Counted from the stretch's first letter, positions 1 to 10,279 are shown. The stretch: 64,000 nucleotides of DNA from Bacteroidales bacterium (GCA_017430365.1 JAFRNC010000009.1:62001-126000), one strand, 5' to 3'. Numbers and translations are program-made. The notes: generated from the letters alone by a model not told the origin.

Positions 1-651
1 CAGGTCACTACGATCGATACGGCCTGGAACAAATCACTTACTGGCCTGCGCCGCAGCGACAATTTCATCGAGGATTCCCGTGACGGCCACGTATACCGTT
101 ATGTCACGATAGGCGGGACCGACTGGTTCAGCCAGAATCTTGCCTGGCAGGGGACCGGGGTTCCTTTCAAGGCTTCCCCCGCAACTGCCGGGATGTTCGG
201 CAGTTTCTATACATGGAACGAGGCCATGTCGGGGCAGGTATGTCCCGAGGGATGGTCGGTTCCCACGATCGAAGACTGGAACGCCCTCGGCACTGCCCTC
301 AACGGCGGCACCTCCCCCGATTTCTTCTCCAACTGGACGGGACTTGGCGTGAAGGCGTCAGCGGAAGCATATCTCAACGGCGAAAGGATGTGGCCCTACT
401 CTCCGGACAACGCTCATACGAACGATTTCGGCTGGAACGCCATTCCTCTCGGCTACTCCTTCCGGGCCGACAGCGAAGTCTCCGGGATGAATGAATACGG
501 ATTCTGGTGGTGTGCCACCGAAAGGAACGCCACTCAGGCTTATTACCGTTACATCTGGTACGACCGTGCTGATTTCCCTGCCGGTTATACCGACAAGGAC
601 GACCTGCGCGCCAGCGTCAGGTGCGTTCGAAGGCATCCACAATCTTCGTAA
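1..651 (+). CDS. FISUMP-domain surface protein, 3' part
   Basis: The open frame runs in from the left edge, so the N-terminus is missing. The visible part has the order typical of Fibrobacter succinogenes major paralogous (FISUMP) domains: DGHVYRYVTIGGTDWFSQNL, then FYTWNEAM, CPEGWSVPTIEDWNAL and a C-terminal WWCATE...SVRCVRR. These domains are common at the C-terminus of secreted or lipid-anchored Bacteroidetes proteins of unknown function. Nothing here suggests an enzyme. The last 35 nt overlap the 3' end of the convergent PhoH gene. The family call is firm; the role and the missing part are unknown. Confidence 0.75.
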   Translation, partial: QVTTIDTAWNKSLTGLRRSDNFIEDSRDGHVYRYVTIGGTDWFSQNLAWQGTGVPFKASPATAGMFGSFYTWNEAMSGQVCPEGWSVPTIEDWNALGTALNGGTSPDFFSNWTGLGVKASAEAYLNGERMWPYSPDNAHTNDFGWNAIPLGYSFRADSEVSGMNEYGFWWCATERNATQAYYRYIWYDRADFPAGYTDKDDLRASVRCVRRHPQSS

Positions 652-1567
652 CCAGCGGGTGCCTGACTATATCCTCCTTCCCGAACTCCACGATGCTTAT
701 TCCCTTGATGTCGCGGACCAGTTCCACGCCGCGCATCAAGCCTGAGTCGGCCTTGTTGGGCAGGTCTATCTGGGTGGGGTCGCCGGTCACTATGAATTTC
801 GCGTCGCTTCCCATGCGGGTCAGGAACATCTTGAGCTGTCCCAGCGAGGTGTTCTGCGCTTCATCCAGTATGACGAACGCCCTGTCCAGGGTGCGTCCCC
901 TCATATAGGCAAGGGGAGCGATCTGGATTATGCCCTCTTCCATGAACGACTGGAGCCTCTTCGAAGGGATCATGTCCCCCAGCGCGTCGTAAAGGGGCTG
1001 GAGATAGGGATCCAGTTTGTCCTTCAGGTCGCCCGGCAGGAAACCGAGCCGTTCTCCCGCTTCCACGGCGGGGCGGGTGAGGATTATGCGCTTCACCTCC
1101 CTGTTCTTCAGCGCGCGTACCGCAAGGGCGATCGCGGTGTATGTCTTGCCGCTTCCCGCAGGCCCCAGGGCGAATATGAGGTCGCTGCGGTAGTATTCGC
1201 TCACCATGCGCTTCTGGTTGGGCGTGCGGGCTTTGATGGGGCGTCCCTCGTTGCTGTAGAGGATGATGCTCTCGGCCGTCCCGGAGGTCGGTATCTCTCC
1301 GGTTTCGGCGCTGCGTCCGCTCCCCTCGAAAAGCGCCTCCACGTCATATTCGTTCAGCACGCTCTTGGTCATCCTCTTCCTGCGGAGCAGGTTGATCTTC
1401 TCCTCGAAATCGTCGAGCTCGCTCTGCGGCCCCATGAGATATATCTCGGCTCCGCGGGCGATCGCCTTTATCTTGGGGTAGTGGGCGGCGAGAAGGTCGA
1501 ACAGGCGGTTGTTGATTCCGTAGATGTCGATCGGGTCGATCTCTTCGAGGATGATGGTTTTTTCCAT
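617..1567 (-). CDS. phoH: PhoH family ATPase
   Basis: A 316-residue cytoplasmic P-loop ATPase of the PhoH/YbeZ type. The N-terminal ~110 residues look like the KH-like part of the family (IKAIARGAEIYLMGPQSEL). A Walker A motif GPAGSGKT follows near residue 140 and Walker B is FVILDEAQN. Motifs RPAVEAGERLGFLPGD and VTGDPTQIDLP are family signatures. PhoH proteins are linked to RNA metabolism, often acting near the YbeY endoribonuclease; no ybeY lies in this window. The gene sits 6 nt downstream of the CapA-like gene and is probably co-transcribed with it. Its stop lies inside the convergent FISUMP gene. Confidence 0.93.
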   Translation of the reverse strand: MEKTIILEEIDPIDIYGINNRLFDLLAAHYPKIKAIARGAEIYLMGPQSELDDFEEKINLLRRKRMTKSVLNEYDVEALFEGSGRSAETGEIPTSGTAESIILYSNEGRPIKARTPNQKRMVSEYYRSDLIFALGPAGSGKTYTAIALAVRALKNREVKRIILTRPAVEAGERLGFLPGDLKDKLDPYLQPLYDALGDMIPSKRLQSFMEEGIIQIAPLAYMRGRTLDRAFVILDEAQNTSLGQLKMFLTRMGSDAKFIVTGDPTQIDLPNKADSGLMRGVELVRDIKGISIVEFGKEDIVRHPLVTKIVDAFERT

Positions 1568-1573
1568 ATATCG

Positions 1574-2650
1574 TTATAATCCGAATTTCTTCTTTATGCC
1601 TTCCCATTCCCTGACCATGGTGTCGTAGTCGCTTTTGTCGATCCACTCGTCGCGCCTGCCGATCCAGTCGAGTATGGGTATCACGGTATAGTTCTTCTCG
1701 AGCATGCCCCTGCGGGAGCACCAGAGATATGTGGGGAATCCGTCAGCTATCTCCACTTTCCCGTCCTCTCCGCGCACTACAGTCATCTCATAGAGCATCC
1801 CGATGCGGGTATTCGGCTTGTCCTGGTTTGAGATGTAATTGCCCAGGGAATAAACCGTTACCTTCGGCGGGTCGAAAGATGCGGGCTGCACGACATGGGG
1901 ATGGCCGCCTATCACGGCGTCTACCCCGCAGCGGAACAGCATCTTCACCCAGCGGCGCTGCTCTTCGTTGGGCATGAGATGATACTCGTCGCCCCAGTGG
2001 GGCATTGCGACAAGCAGTTCGGCACCTCTCTCCCTGGCCCTGGAGATGACTTCCTTTACATGGACGGAATCGAGCATGCCTACGTGGTAGGGTTTCGGGA
2101 CAGGGATTCCATTGGTCCCGTATGTGAAATTGATGAATGCTACCCTGATGCCCTTGATGGCTATTATCATGGGGTTGGTTTCGTACTCTTCACCCTCCGA
2201 GCGGTAGAATCCGGTGAAGGGGATACCCATCCTGGAATAGATGACATAGGTGCTGTCCATGCCCCTTGCCCCCTTGTCGCAGATATGGTTGTTGGCCGTG
2301 AGGAAGAGGTCGATTCCGCTTCGGGCGGCCTCTTCAGCGAGGCTGCGGGGTGCCGAGAACTGGGGATAGCCGGTATAGGGGGCTATCCCGCAGGGGAATT
2401 CCATGTTGGCCACCGTGAAATCGGCGGCATCGAAACGGTCGCGGACGTGGCTGAAGTAGGAACTGTAGTCGAACGAACGGGGATCCGAGCGGTCGTGTCC
2501 CGGCTTGAGGGCGGCGGTGACCTGCGGACTGTGCGACATCACGTCGCCTATGAAGACTATCCTGACGGTATCGGGACCCGCCGCCATGGCGGTCAGGCCG
2601 CATAAAGACCATGTGAGCAGGAAGAGCAGTTTAAGGACGGTTTTCCTCAT
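1574..2650 (-). CDS. CapA-like metallophosphatase (PGA_cap family), exported
   Basis: A protein of about 358 residues with an N-terminal signal peptide (LLFLLTWSLCGLTAMAAG). Family motifs of the CapA/PgsA metallophosphatase fold are present: FIGDVMSHSPQ, FTVANMEFPCG, TANNHICDKGARG, AMPHWGDEY and IGGHPHVVQP. CapA relatives take part in poly-gamma-glutamate capsule export, but many Bacteroidetes copies stand alone as here and their substrate is unknown. I place the start at the ATG at 2650; a TTG two codons earlier is in frame. It is divergent from the SPOR lipoprotein gene and followed directly by phoH. The fold call is firm; a capsule role is not supported by neighbours. Confidence 0.88.
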   Translation of the reverse strand: MRKTVLKLLFLLTWSLCGLTAMAAGPDTVRIVFIGDVMSHSPQVTAALKPGHDRSDPRSFDYSSYFSHVRDRFDAADFTVANMEFPCGIAPYTGYPQFSAPRSLAEEAARSGIDLFLTANNHICDKGARGMDSTYVIYSRMGIPFTGFYRSEGEEYETNPMIIAIKGIRVAFINFTYGTNGIPVPKPYHVGMLDSVHVKEVISRARERGAELLVAMPHWGDEYHLMPNEEQRRWVKMLFRCGVDAVIGGHPHVVQPASFDPPKVTVYSLGNYISNQDKPNTRIGMLYEMTVVRGEDGKVEIADGFPTYLWCSRRGMLEKNYTVIPILDWIGRRDEWIDKSDYDTMVREWEGIKKKFGL

Positions 2651-2699
2651 TCGCAATACTTTGGATTGTAAAGTTAAGCTTTTTATAACTTTTTTGTGC

Positions 2700-2707
2700 T
2701 ATCTTTG
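2700..2707 (+). promoter_or_regulatory. -7 box (TATCTTTG) of the SPOR lipoprotein gene
   Basis: An exact match to the Bacteroidetes -7 consensus TAnnTTTG. Only 7 nt separate it from the ATG at 2715, so the predicted transcript starts at or within a few nt of the start codon. Confidence 0.65.
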
Positions 2708-2714
2708 TTCGATT

Positions 2715-3194
2715 ATGAAGAAGATCCTCATCGCCGTCGTTTCCCTTCTCCCGCTTCTCGGCCTTTCGGGCTGCGATCTGGTGCGGGCTTCGCTGGGAAA
2801 ACCCACCTCCGCCGACCTGCAGGCGCTCAGGCTGGCGCGTGAGGCCAGGGAGCAGGCCGTCCGCGATTCGCTCGCGGCCGTCGAGGCGGAACGCGCCGCA
2901 CTGGAGGCCGCGAAAGCCGAAGAGGAGGCTGCGGCGACGCTCAAGCGCTACTATGCCGTCGCAGGGGCGTTCAAGGGAGAGACGGGCGCCAGGATTTTCG
3001 AGGAGAAGTTGAAGGAGAACGGTTTCAAGGTGCGCACCTTCGATTTCAAGAGCGGACTCAAGGTGGTATGCGTCGAAGGAAGCGACTCCCTCGAGGTGGT
3101 GCGCAGGGACATGGCGGCCATAAAAAAGTTGAAAATAGCTCCGAGCGACCCCTGGGTCTACAACACAAGCCAGAATCTACACAAACAAATATGA
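2715..3194 (+). CDS. SPOR-domain lipoprotein
   Basis: A 159-residue protein with a lipoprotein signal peptide ending in LLGLSGC. A charged Ala/Glu-rich coiled coil covers about residues 35-80. A C-terminal SPOR-like domain follows ([20 protein letters not shown] ... [13 protein letters not shown]). SPOR domains bind denuded peptidoglycan at division sites, so a periplasmic cell-wall role is likely. The ATG at 2715 is chosen because upstream in-frame codons lie before the promoter box and the signal peptide starts here. The stop overlaps the gcvT start in an ATGA. Confidence 0.85.
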   Translation: MKKILIAVVSLLPLLGLSGCDLVRASLGKPTSADLQALRLAREAREQAVRDSLAAVEAERAALEAAKAEEEAAATLKRYYAVAGAFKGETGARIFEEKLKENGFKVRTFDFKSGLKVVCVEGSDSLEVVRRDMAAIKKLKIAPSDPWVYNTSQNLHKQI

Positions 3195-4297
3195 AGAATA
3201 CAGTATTCACAGAGAAGCACATCGCGCTGGGTGCGAAGATGGCTCCGTTTGCCGGCTACAACATGCCGATCCAATACAAGGGAATCAATGAAGAGCACGC
3301 ATGCGTGCGCGAGGGCGTCGGCGTATTCGACGTCTCCCACATGGGCGAGATTTGGGTTTGCGGTCCCAAGGCCCTGGAGTTCCTGCAGTATGTTTCGTCC
3401 AACGACGTTTCCGTCCTCTTCCCGGGCAAGGCGCAGTACACCTGCTTCCCCAACGGCAAGGGCGGCATCGTAGACGACTTCATCCTCTACTGCTTCAGCA
3501 CAGAGAAATATCTGCTCGCCGTCAATGCGGCCAACATCGAAAAGGACTGGAACCACCTCTGCTCCGTAGCTCCCTGCTTCGGACTCGAGGTCGGCAAGGA
3601 ACTGGTGAACGCTTCCGACGCCACCTGCCAGCTCGCCATCCAGGGTCCCAAGGCCATGGAAGTGGTGCAGAAACTCTGCGACGAGGATGTCCTCTCCATG
3701 GAATACTACACTTTCAAGCAGCTCACCCTCGCAGGCATTCCCGACGCCATCCTCTCCACCACCGGTTACACCGGCAGCGGCGGATGCGAGGTATATGTTC
3801 CCAACGAATACGGCGACCAGCTCTGGAAGGCCGTCTTCGAGGCCGGCGAACCTTTCGGCATCCAGCCGATCGGTCTCGGCGCCCGTGACACCCTCCGCCT
3901 CGAGATGGGCTTCTGCCTCTACGGCAACGACATCGACGACACCACGTCCCCGCTGGAGGCCGGCCTTGGCTGGATCACCAAGTTCAACGATGTGAAAGGC
4001 GATTTCATCGACAAGCAGTATCTCCTCGACCAGAAGGCCGCCGGCCTCAAGCGCAAGCTCGTCGGATTCGAGCTCGTGGACCGCGGCATCGCCCGTCATG
4101 AGATGAATATCTGCGACGCTGAGGGGAACAAGATCGGCCACGTGACTTCCGGAACCATGGGCCCTACCGTGAAGAAGGCGATTGGCATGGGTTATGTAGA
4201 TGTACCCTTCAACAAAGTCGGCAGTGAAATCTTCATCGAAGTTCGCGGCAAACTGCTCAAGGCCGTCGTGGTGAAGATGCCGTTCTACAAGAAATAA
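3191..4297 (+). CDS. gcvT: glycine cleavage system aminomethyltransferase (T protein)
   Basis: A 368-residue protein of full family length. It transfers the aminomethyl carbon from the lipoyl H protein to tetrahydrofolate, releasing ammonia. Signatures include the N-terminal [13 protein letters not shown] and [12 protein letters not shown], then [26 protein letters not shown] and the C-terminal barrel ([20 protein letters not shown]). The ATG at 3191 overlaps the upstream stop, which argues for translational coupling. The other glycine cleavage genes (gcvH, gcvP) are not in the window. Confidence 0.96.
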   Translation: MKNTVFTEKHIALGAKMAPFAGYNMPIQYKGINEEHACVREGVGVFDVSHMGEIWVCGPKALEFLQYVSSNDVSVLFPGKAQYTCFPNGKGGIVDDFILYCFSTEKYLLAVNAANIEKDWNHLCSVAPCFGLEVGKELVNASDATCQLAIQGPKAMEVVQKLCDEDVLSMEYYTFKQLTLAGIPDAILSTTGYTGSGGCEVYVPNEYGDQLWKAVFEAGEPFGIQPIGLGARDTLRLEMGFCLYGNDIDDTTSPLEAGLGWITKFNDVKGDFIDKQYLLDQKAAGLKRKLVGFELVDRGIARHEMNICDAEGNKIGHVTSGTMGPTVKKAIGMGYVDVPFNKVGSEIFIEVRGKLLKAVVVKMPFYKK

Positions 4298-5587
4298 TTG
4301 AGAAGGCTGCTATTCATAATCCTGATGCTTGAATTCTGTGCGGCAACCCTTGCCGCACAGAATTTTGCTGTTGCGCCCGCCCTGCGCAGCCATGTCGACA
4401 CCCTGTGCAGCGAAGAACTCGAAGGAAGGCTTGCGGGAAGCGATGGTGAAAGGCAGGCAGCCCTTTATCTTTACCGGCAGCTCTCGGAGGCGGGTGTGAC
4501 GATGCTCACGGATTCCCTCGGGCAGGATTTCAAGATCAGTTCCGACGGCGGCGCGGTGGAATCACGCAACATCGTGGGCATAGTCGAGGGCTTCGATCCC
4601 GAACTCAGGGAGGAATACATCGTCGTGGGAGCCCGTTACGACCATCTGGGCATAAACATGCTCACCATTGACGGCGAGCCTGTCAGGCAACTCTATCCGG
4701 GTGCCGACTGCAATGCCTCGGGTGTGGCCGTGATGCTGGAACTGGCCCGTCTTGTGGCCGGATATCAGGGTCTCTTCCGGCGCTCGATCATCTTTGTCGG
4801 CTTCGGTGCCGGAGAGCAGGGAATGGCGGGCGCCTGGTATTTCGTCAACAGGGCCTTTACGGAAATCCGCCAGGTCAAGGCGATGGTCGATCTGGACCGT
4901 CTCGGCAGGACCGGGGAGGACAATGCCTTCAGTTGTTTCTCACAGCTTGGAACCGTAGACTTCCGCTATATCCTCGACAAGACGCTGGAGCAGCCGGTCG
5001 TCACTTCGCCTGCCGTCCTCAAGGGCTCGGTGTTCTCTTCCGAGCATCTTCCCTTCTACGAGAAACAGATACCGGTCTTCCTTTTCACTTCCGGCACGGC
5101 AAGGGAGCACCGTACGATCAAGGATACCCCGAGGCTGCTCGATTACAATGCAATGGAGGCCAGGTGCAATTATCTGTTCCATTTCCTCCTGGTACTTGCC
5201 GCCGAAGACGAGATATCTTCTGCGGAGGCTGATCCCGTGGCGCGTTCCCGCCGCGCCGAACGGATTTACGCTCCCTCGGACTGCGACGTCCGTCCCCAGT
5301 TCTTCCATTCCAACGAAAAGCATTTCCTCCAGAGCTGGGTCTACAAATATCTGAAATACCCCTCCAAGGCGATCGAACGGAATCTGCAGGGGCAGGTTCT
5401 GGTGAGCTTCATAGTCGAAAGTGACGGCTCCGTCACGAATGTGACGGTGGAGCATGGGATCGACCCTCTGCTCGACGACGAGGCCGTGCGGGTGGTCGAG
5501 GTTTCGCCCAAATGGATTCCCGGGCAGATCAAGGGGGTAAAGGTGCGTACGCGCATCGTCATTCCGGTGGAATTTAGGTTGAAATAA
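4298..5587 (+). CDS. M28-like protein with degenerate active site fused to TonB C-terminal domain
   Basis: A 429-residue exported protein (signal peptide [18 protein letters not shown]). It starts with TTG immediately after the gcvT stop; the next ATG would cut the signal peptide. Residues ~25-310 follow the M28 zinc aminopeptidase fold, but key positions have changed. The metal-binding His is Arg113 (GARYDHLG), the bridging Asp is Cys138 (GADCNASG) and the catalytic Glu is Gly172 (AGEQGM). Glu173, Asp200 and His271 are retained. Residues ~345-429 form a TonB C-terminal domain ([19 protein letters not shown]). It probably lacks peptidase activity and may act as a binding or scaffold protein in the periplasm. 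Confidence 0.8.
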   Translation: MRRLLFIILMLEFCAATLAAQNFAVAPALRSHVDTLCSEELEGRLAGSDGERQAALYLYRQLSEAGVTMLTDSLGQDFKISSDGGAVESRNIVGIVEGFDPELREEYIVVGARYDHLGINMLTIDGEPVRQLYPGADCNASGVAVMLELARLVAGYQGLFRRSIIFVGFGAGEQGMAGAWYFVNRAFTEIRQVKAMVDLDRLGRTGEDNAFSCFSQLGTVDFRYILDKTLEQPVVTSPAVLKGSVFSSEHLPFYEKQIPVFLFTSGTAREHRTIKDTPRLLDYNAMEARCNYLFHFLLVLAAEDEISSAEADPVARSRRAERIYAPSDCDVRPQFFHSNEKHFLQSWVYKYLKYPSKAIERNLQGQVLVSFIVESDGSVTNVTVEHGIDPLLDDEAVRVVEVSPKWIPGQIKGVKVRTRIVIPVEFRLK

Positions 5588-5599
5588 GAGCGAAATCGT

Positions 5600-5607
5600 T
5601 ATCTTTG
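5600..5607 (+). promoter_or_regulatory. -7 box (TATCTTTG) of leuS
   Basis: An exact TAnnTTTG match 33 nt before the leuS ATG, giving a predicted leader of about 30 nt. Confidence 0.6.
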
Positions 5608-5640
5608 CGCCTGAATTCAATCAGGTGTAATACAGATTCG

Positions 5641-8352
5641 ATGGAGTACAATTTCGTTGACATTGAGAAGAGATGGCAGGCCTATTGGGCCGAGCACCAT
5701 ACCTTCCGGGCGCAGACCGACCCTTCCAAACCTAAATACTACGTACTGGACATGTTCCCTTACCCCTCCGGGGCGGGACTCCATGTCGGACACCCTCTCG
5801 GCTACATAGCCAGCGACATCTACAGCCGTTACAAGAGGCTCAAGGGGTTCAACGTGCTCCATCCGATGGGCTACGACGCCTTCGGACTGCCGGCCGAACA
5901 GTACGCCATCCAGACCGGACAGCACCCTGCCAGGACAACCGAGCAGAACATCGCCCGCTATCGCCAGCAGATGGACCGCATAGGTTTCTCCTATGACTGG
6001 GAGCGCGAGGTGCGCACCTGCGATCCGGCCTATTACAAATGGACGCAGTGGGCATTCCTCGAGATGTTCAACCATTGGTACAATCCCGAGACCGACAAAG
6101 CTGAACCGATCGAGACCCTGATCGAGCGCTTCAAGGCAGACGGACGCTGGGACGGCCTCTCCGAAAAGGAGCGTTCCGACCTGCTGATGGACTACCGCAT
6201 CGCCTATCTGGGCGAGACGTCAGTCAACTGGTGCCCCAAACTCGGTACCGTGCTTGCCAACGACGAGGTGAAAGAGGGCTATTCCGTGCGCGGAGGCTTC
6301 CCCGTCGAGCAGAAGAAGATGAAGCAGTGGCAGCTCAGGGTGAGCGCCTATGCCGAACGTCTCCTCTCCGGACTCGACACTCTCGACTGGACAGATTCCC
6401 TTAAAGAGATGCAGCGCAACTGGATAGGCAAGAGCCAGGGCGCAGAGATGGTGTTCCATGTCTTCAACGGCGACAAGGAATACGAGATGACCATTTTCAC
6501 CACCCGTGCCGATACCGTTTTCGGTGTCACGTTCATGGTACTCGCTCCCGAGAGCGACTGGGTGGAGAAGCTCACCACGCCGGAGCAGAAAGAGGCCGTA
6601 GAGGCATATCTGCTGCAGGCCAAGAAGAAGACCGAACGCGAGCGCATCGCCGAGACCCGCAGGGTGACCGGCGTATTCACCGGCTCCTATGCGGTCAATC
6701 CCCTCACGGGCGACAAAGTATCCGTGTGGATTTCGGAATATGTGCTGGCCGGTTACGGTACCGGCGCCATCATGGCCGTGCCTGCGCATGACAGCCGCGA
6801 CTACGTCTTTGCCAAGACTTTCAATCTTCCCATCGTCCCGGTGGTCGAAGGAAGCGATATTTCCGAAAGCAGCTTCGACGCCAAGGAGGGCATCATGTGC
6901 AACTCCGGTTTCCTCAACGGTATGAGCGTTAAAGAGGCCATCCCCGCCGCCATCGACTATGTGGAAGCCCACGGACTTGGACGCCGCAAGATCAATTACC
7001 GCCTGCGCGACGCAATCTTCTCCCGCCAGCGTTACTGGGGCGAACCGTTCCCGATTTATTACAAGGACGGCATTCCGCAGGCCATGCCTTTCGAATGCCT
7101 GCCTCTCCAGCTTCCCGAGGTGGACAAGTTCCTTCCCACAGAGAGCGGGGAACCGCCGCTCGCACGTGCGAAAGACTGGACCTATGAAGGATATCCCATC
7201 GAGACCAGCACCATGCCCGGTTTCGCCGGCAGCAGCGCATACTATCTGCGCTACATGGACCCGCACAACGATAATGCTCTGGTCAGCCACGAGGCCGACG
7301 ATTACTGGCGTGACGTCGACCTTTACATCGGCGGAACGGAACACGCGACCGGCCACCTAATCTATTCCCGTTTCTGGAACAAGTTCCTCTATGACTGCGG
7401 ATATGTCTGCGAACAGGAACCTTTCAAGAAGCTCATCAACCAGGGCATGATCCAGGGACGCAGCAACTTCGTATACCGCATCAAGAACACCAACACATTC
7501 GTATCCTGCGGCCTCAAGGACCAGTACGACACGACTGAGATCCACGTAGATGTCAACATCGTCTACAACGACCGTCTCGACACCGAGGCGTTCAAGCGCT
7601 GGATGCCCGATTTCGCAAATGCCGAATTCATCCTCGAGGACGGCGAATATATCTGCGGAAACGCCATCGAGAAGATGAGCAAGTCGATGTTCAACGTGGT
7701 GAACCCCGACAGCGTCTGCGAACGCTACGGCGCCGACACCCTCCGCATGTACGAGATGTTCCTCGGCCCCCTGGAGCAGTCCAAGCCCTGGGATACCAAA
7801 GGCATCGACGGCGTCCACCGTTTCCTCCGCCGTCTCTGGAAACTCTTCTTCGACCGCGACACCTTCTCGGTGAGCGACGAAAAAGCCACTGCAGCGGAAC
7901 TCAAGGTGCTCCACAAACTGATTGCCAAGGAGCAGGATGATATCGAGCACTTCTCCTTCAACACCACGGTGAGCGCATTCATGATCGCAGTGGGCGACCT
8001 GACCGAACTCAAGTGCAACAAGCGGGAGATCCTCGAACCCCTGCTGATCCTCCTCAGCCCGTTCGCACCCCACATCGCCGAAGAACTCTGGCACATGCTA
8101 GGCCACACGGAGAGCATCTCCTTCGCCTCATATCCCGAGTATAATGCAGCCTATACCGTCGAAGATGCCGTGAAGTATCCCGTGCAGTTCAACGGCAAGA
8201 TGCGTTTCCTCATCGAACTGCCCAAGAGCATGGGCCGGGAGGAGGTCGAGGCGGCCGTCCGGGCAGATGCCAATACCGCTAAATACCTGCAGGGCTCCGC
8301 GATCCGCAAGGTCATCGTCGTGCCCGGCAAAATCATCAATATAGTCTGTTAA
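5641..8352 (+). CDS. leuS: leucyl-tRNA synthetase
   Basis: A class I aminoacyl-tRNA synthetase of 903 residues that charges tRNA-Leu. The HIGH-type motif is HVGH in [15 protein letters not shown], and the KMSKS motif is intact ([14 protein letters not shown]). The editing (CP1) domain is present ([18 protein letters not shown] and [16 protein letters not shown]). A lysine/glutamate-rich stretch before the KMSKS loop is the variable leucine-specific region. The start ATG at 5641 lies ~33 nt after a good -7 box; an in-frame ATG at 5605 precedes it and overlaps the promoter, so it is rejected. Confidence 0.98.
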   Translation: MEYNFVDIEKRWQAYWAEHHTFRAQTDPSKPKYYVLDMFPYPSGAGLHVGHPLGYIASDIYSRYKRLKGFNVLHPMGYDAFGLPAEQYAIQTGQHPARTTEQNIARYRQQMDRIGFSYDWEREVRTCDPAYYKWTQWAFLEMFNHWYNPETDKAEPIETLIERFKADGRWDGLSEKERSDLLMDYRIAYLGETSVNWCPKLGTVLANDEVKEGYSVRGGFPVEQKKMKQWQLRVSAYAERLLSGLDTLDWTDSLKEMQRNWIGKSQGAEMVFHVFNGDKEYEMTIFTTRADTVFGVTFMVLAPESDWVEKLTTPEQKEAVEAYLLQAKKKTERERIAETRRVTGVFTGSYAVNPLTGDKVSVWISEYVLAGYGTGAIMAVPAHDSRDYVFAKTFNLPIVPVVEGSDISESSFDAKEGIMCNSGFLNGMSVKEAIPAAIDYVEAHGLGRRKINYRLRDAIFSRQRYWGEPFPIYYKDGIPQAMPFECLPLQLPEVDKFLPTESGEPPLARAKDWTYEGYPIETSTMPGFAGSSAYYLRYMDPHNDNALVSHEADDYWRDVDLYIGGTEHATGHLIYSRFWNKFLYDCGYVCEQEPFKKLINQGMIQGRSNFVYRIKNTNTFVSCGLKDQYDTTEIHVDVNIVYNDRLDTEAFKRWMPDFANAEFILEDGEYICGNAIEKMSKSMFNVVNPDSVCERYGADTLRMYEMFLGPLEQSKPWDTKGIDGVHRFLRRLWKLFFDRDTFSVSDEKATAAELKVLHKLIAKEQDDIEHFSFNTTVSAFMIAVGDLTELKCNKREILEPLLILLSPFAPHIAEELWHMLGHTESISFASYPEYNAAYTVEDAVKYPVQFNGKMRFLIELPKSMGREEVEAAVRADANTAKYLQGSAIRKVIVVPGKIINIVC

Positions 8353-9249
8353 ATGGATCGGAACAAAGTTTTATCGACGCTCAAGTCGTATGCGATCATC
8401 ACGGTCGGCCTGATTCTGTATGTACTGGCCTGGGTCGTCTTCATAATCCCGCACCAGCTGGTCGGCGGCGGCGTCACCGGTATCTCGGCAGTGATCCAGT
8501 ATTGCACCGGGTTCCACGTGAGCTACTCCTTCTTCATCATCAACGGCATCCTGCTGCTGATCGCCCTCAAGGTGCTCGGACCGGCATTCGGCGTCAAGAC
8601 CGTCTATGCCATGGTCGTCACGACCCTGCTGCTGCGCTTCATGCCCCTGGTCATTCCGCAGGAGTTCATCCAGATCATCGCCCTGGATAACGGCAAGCTG
8701 CTCAGCGTCATCATCGGCGGCATGCTCTCCGCACTCGGCATCTCGCTCACCTTCTCTCAGGGCGGCAGTTCCGGCGGCACCGATATCGTGGCCCTGATGA
8801 TAACGAAATACCGCGCCATCTCCCCGGGCAAGATCCTGCTGATCCTGGACATTTTCATCATCGGTTCATCCCTCATCGTCCCGACTGAAGGCAGCTGGGG
8901 TGTCCGCGTCGCCAACCTGGTTTACGGTTACGTGATGGCCGGCGTCTTCAGCGTGTCGCTCGACCTTTTCGTGTCCGGTTCGAAGCAGTCGGTCCAGATA
9001 CTGATCTTCTCCAAGAATTACGAGCAGATTGCGAACCGCATCACCAGCGAGCTTCACCGCGGAGTGACTGCGCTCGAGGGGAAAGGCTGGTACACCAAGA
9101 CCGAGTCCACGGTGCTTGTCGTGGTCGCGCGCAAGAACGAACAGAAATTCCTGCTCAACCTGATCAAGGAGATGGACCCTCAGGCGTTTTTGTCCGTCAG
9201 CAGCGTTTCAGGTGTGTACGGTTCGGGCTTCGACGTAATCAAGAAATAG
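8353..9249 (+). CDS. YitT family membrane protein (DUF161/DUF2179)
   Basis: A 298-residue inner-membrane protein with about six hydrophobic segments in the first 210 residues, and the YitT signatures GGVTGISAVIQY and SQGGSSGGTDIVAL. A soluble C-terminal domain of the DUF2179 type follows (HRGVTALEGKGWYTKTE ... DPQAFLSVSSVSGVYG). YitT proteins are putative transporters of unknown substrate. The ATG directly abuts the leuS stop, so the two genes are one transcript, closed by the hairpin at 9283-9317. Confidence 0.9.
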   Translation: MDRNKVLSTLKSYAIITVGLILYVLAWVVFIIPHQLVGGGVTGISAVIQYCTGFHVSYSFFIINGILLLIALKVLGPAFGVKTVYAMVVTTLLLRFMPLVIPQEFIQIIALDNGKLLSVIIGGMLSALGISLTFSQGGSSGGTDIVALMITKYRAISPGKILLILDIFIIGSSLIVPTEGSWGVRVANLVYGYVMAGVFSVSLDLFVSGSKQSVQILIFSKNYEQIANRITSELHRGVTALEGKGWYTKTESTVLVVVARKNEQKFLLNLIKEMDPQAFLSVSSVSGVYGSGFDVIKK

Positions 9250-9282
9250 CTGATAGACAGCTTCTACGGTTTACAATTAACG

Positions 9283-9317
9283 GGCGGTTATATCTGCAGA
9301 AGATATGACCGCCTTTT
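9283..9317 (+). terminator. Rho-independent terminator after the leuS-YitT unit
   Basis: A 13-bp stem (9283-9295 with 9301-9313, one G-T wobble) around the 5-nt loop GCAGA, followed by TTTT. Confidence 0.75.
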
Positions 9318-9324
9318 CCGTTAT

Positions 9325-9332
9325 TAGATTTG
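9325..9332 (+). promoter_or_regulatory. -7 box (TAGATTTG) of the regulator pair
   Basis: An exact TAnnTTTG match directly after the upstream terminator and 22 nt before the ATG at 9355. Confidence 0.6.
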
Positions 9333-9354
9333 GGGGTAAAATCGACGAGACGAA

Positions 9355-9912
9355 ATGAGTGATTTGTTGCTGTTGATCGGTTATCCTCCGTTGATAGTCG
9401 CTCTGGTTTTCCTGGCCATCCGGGATTCCAGGAAGAGGGGAGAAAAAGAAGCACCGGGCCCTCCGAAGGAGTACCCATACCAGGACAGGGCGATCCCCCA
9501 TGCGGGACGGTTCCTTGAAGACTCCGGCCAAAGTCTCAAGGACTCCGACATGGAGGATCTGAAAGAGAGGCTGTGCAATGTCCTGGAACGGGAGAAACTA
9601 TACCTCAACCCCGACATCCGGGTGAGCGACCTGGCCGAAAGGCTCTACACGAACAAGAGCTACCTTGCGCAGACCATTAAGATCAAACTGAACAAAAACT
9701 TCTGCCAGCTGGTCCATTATTACCGCGTCAGGGAGGCGATGCGGCTGTATGCCCATGACCCCGACCTTACGATTACGCAGCTTTGCCGTCGCGTCGGGTT
9801 CAATTCGATGACTACGTTCAACACCGCCTTCGGCCGCAATACCGGCTATACGCCGGCCGAATGGTGCAAGCAGTACAGGAAAAAGAATGAAAGCCCGGCG
9901 AATGAGCGATGA
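9355..9912 (+). CDS. AraC-type HTH protein with N-terminal membrane segment
   Basis: A 185-residue protein. Residues 1-23 form one hydrophobic segment (LLLLIGYPPLIVALVFLAI), followed by a charged linker. The C-terminal ~105 residues are an AraC/XylS-type double helix-turn-helix (VSDLAERLYTNKSYLAQTIK and ITQLCRRVGFNSMTTFNTAF, then TGYTPAEWCKQYR). It has no ligand-binding domain. A membrane-tethered DNA-binding protein is the simplest reading. It overlaps the next HTH gene by 11 nt, so the two are probably made together. Confidence 0.78.
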   Translation: MSDLLLLIGYPPLIVALVFLAIRDSRKRGEKEAPGPPKEYPYQDRAIPHAGRFLEDSGQSLKDSDMEDLKERLCNVLEREKLYLNPDIRVSDLAERLYTNKSYLAQTIKIKLNKNFCQLVHYYRVREAMRLYAHDPDLTITQLCRRVGFNSMTTFNTAFGRNTGYTPAEWCKQYRKKNESPANER

Positions 9913-10279
9913 CGAACTCTACGGGTTCCTGGAGAAAGTGATGGTGGAGAAGAAGCTGTTTCTTCGCCGGGACCTGAAAAGGGATGACCTGGCCAGGGAG
10001 GCGGTTACGAACAGGACCTACATATCGAGGACGCTCAGCGCGAGGGGGCTCAACTTCGCGCGTTTCGTGAACTCCTTCCGGGTTCAGTATGCCATCGAAC
10101 TGCTGTTGAGTGAACGCTGGCGTGATGCGTCTCCCGAGGATATAGCATGCATGAGCGGCTTCTCTAGCGCAGACGCCATGAACCGCTACATCAAAAAAAG
10201 TACAGGCTCGACCGGCTGTGCTTTCCGAGAACGGGTCTCGGGCGCTCAGGCCGGACTTAAAGCTGATGGACCAATATAG
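9902..10279 (+). CDS. small AraC-type HTH protein
   Basis: A 125-residue protein that is nearly only a degenerate AraC-type DNA-binding domain (DDLAREAVTNRTYISRTLSA, then EDIACMSGFSSADAMNRYIK and TGSTGCAFRERV). It resembles the C-terminal half of the preceding gene and probably arose by duplication. An in-frame ATG at 9887 is possible; 9902 gives the shorter overlap. The last 23 nt overlap the convergent PAP2-like gene. Targets are unknown. Confidence 0.7.
   Translation: MSDDELYGFLEKVMVEKKLFLRRDLKRDDLAREAVTNRTYISRTLSARGLNFARFVNSFRVQYAIELLLSERWRDASPEDIACMSGFSSADAMNRYIKKSTGSTGCAFRERVSGAQAGLKADGPI

Noticed and set aside
3158..4141. Long minus-strand open frame opposite gcvT
   Set aside because: It is a shadow of the codon bias of gcvT, has no family motif, and gcvT is certain.
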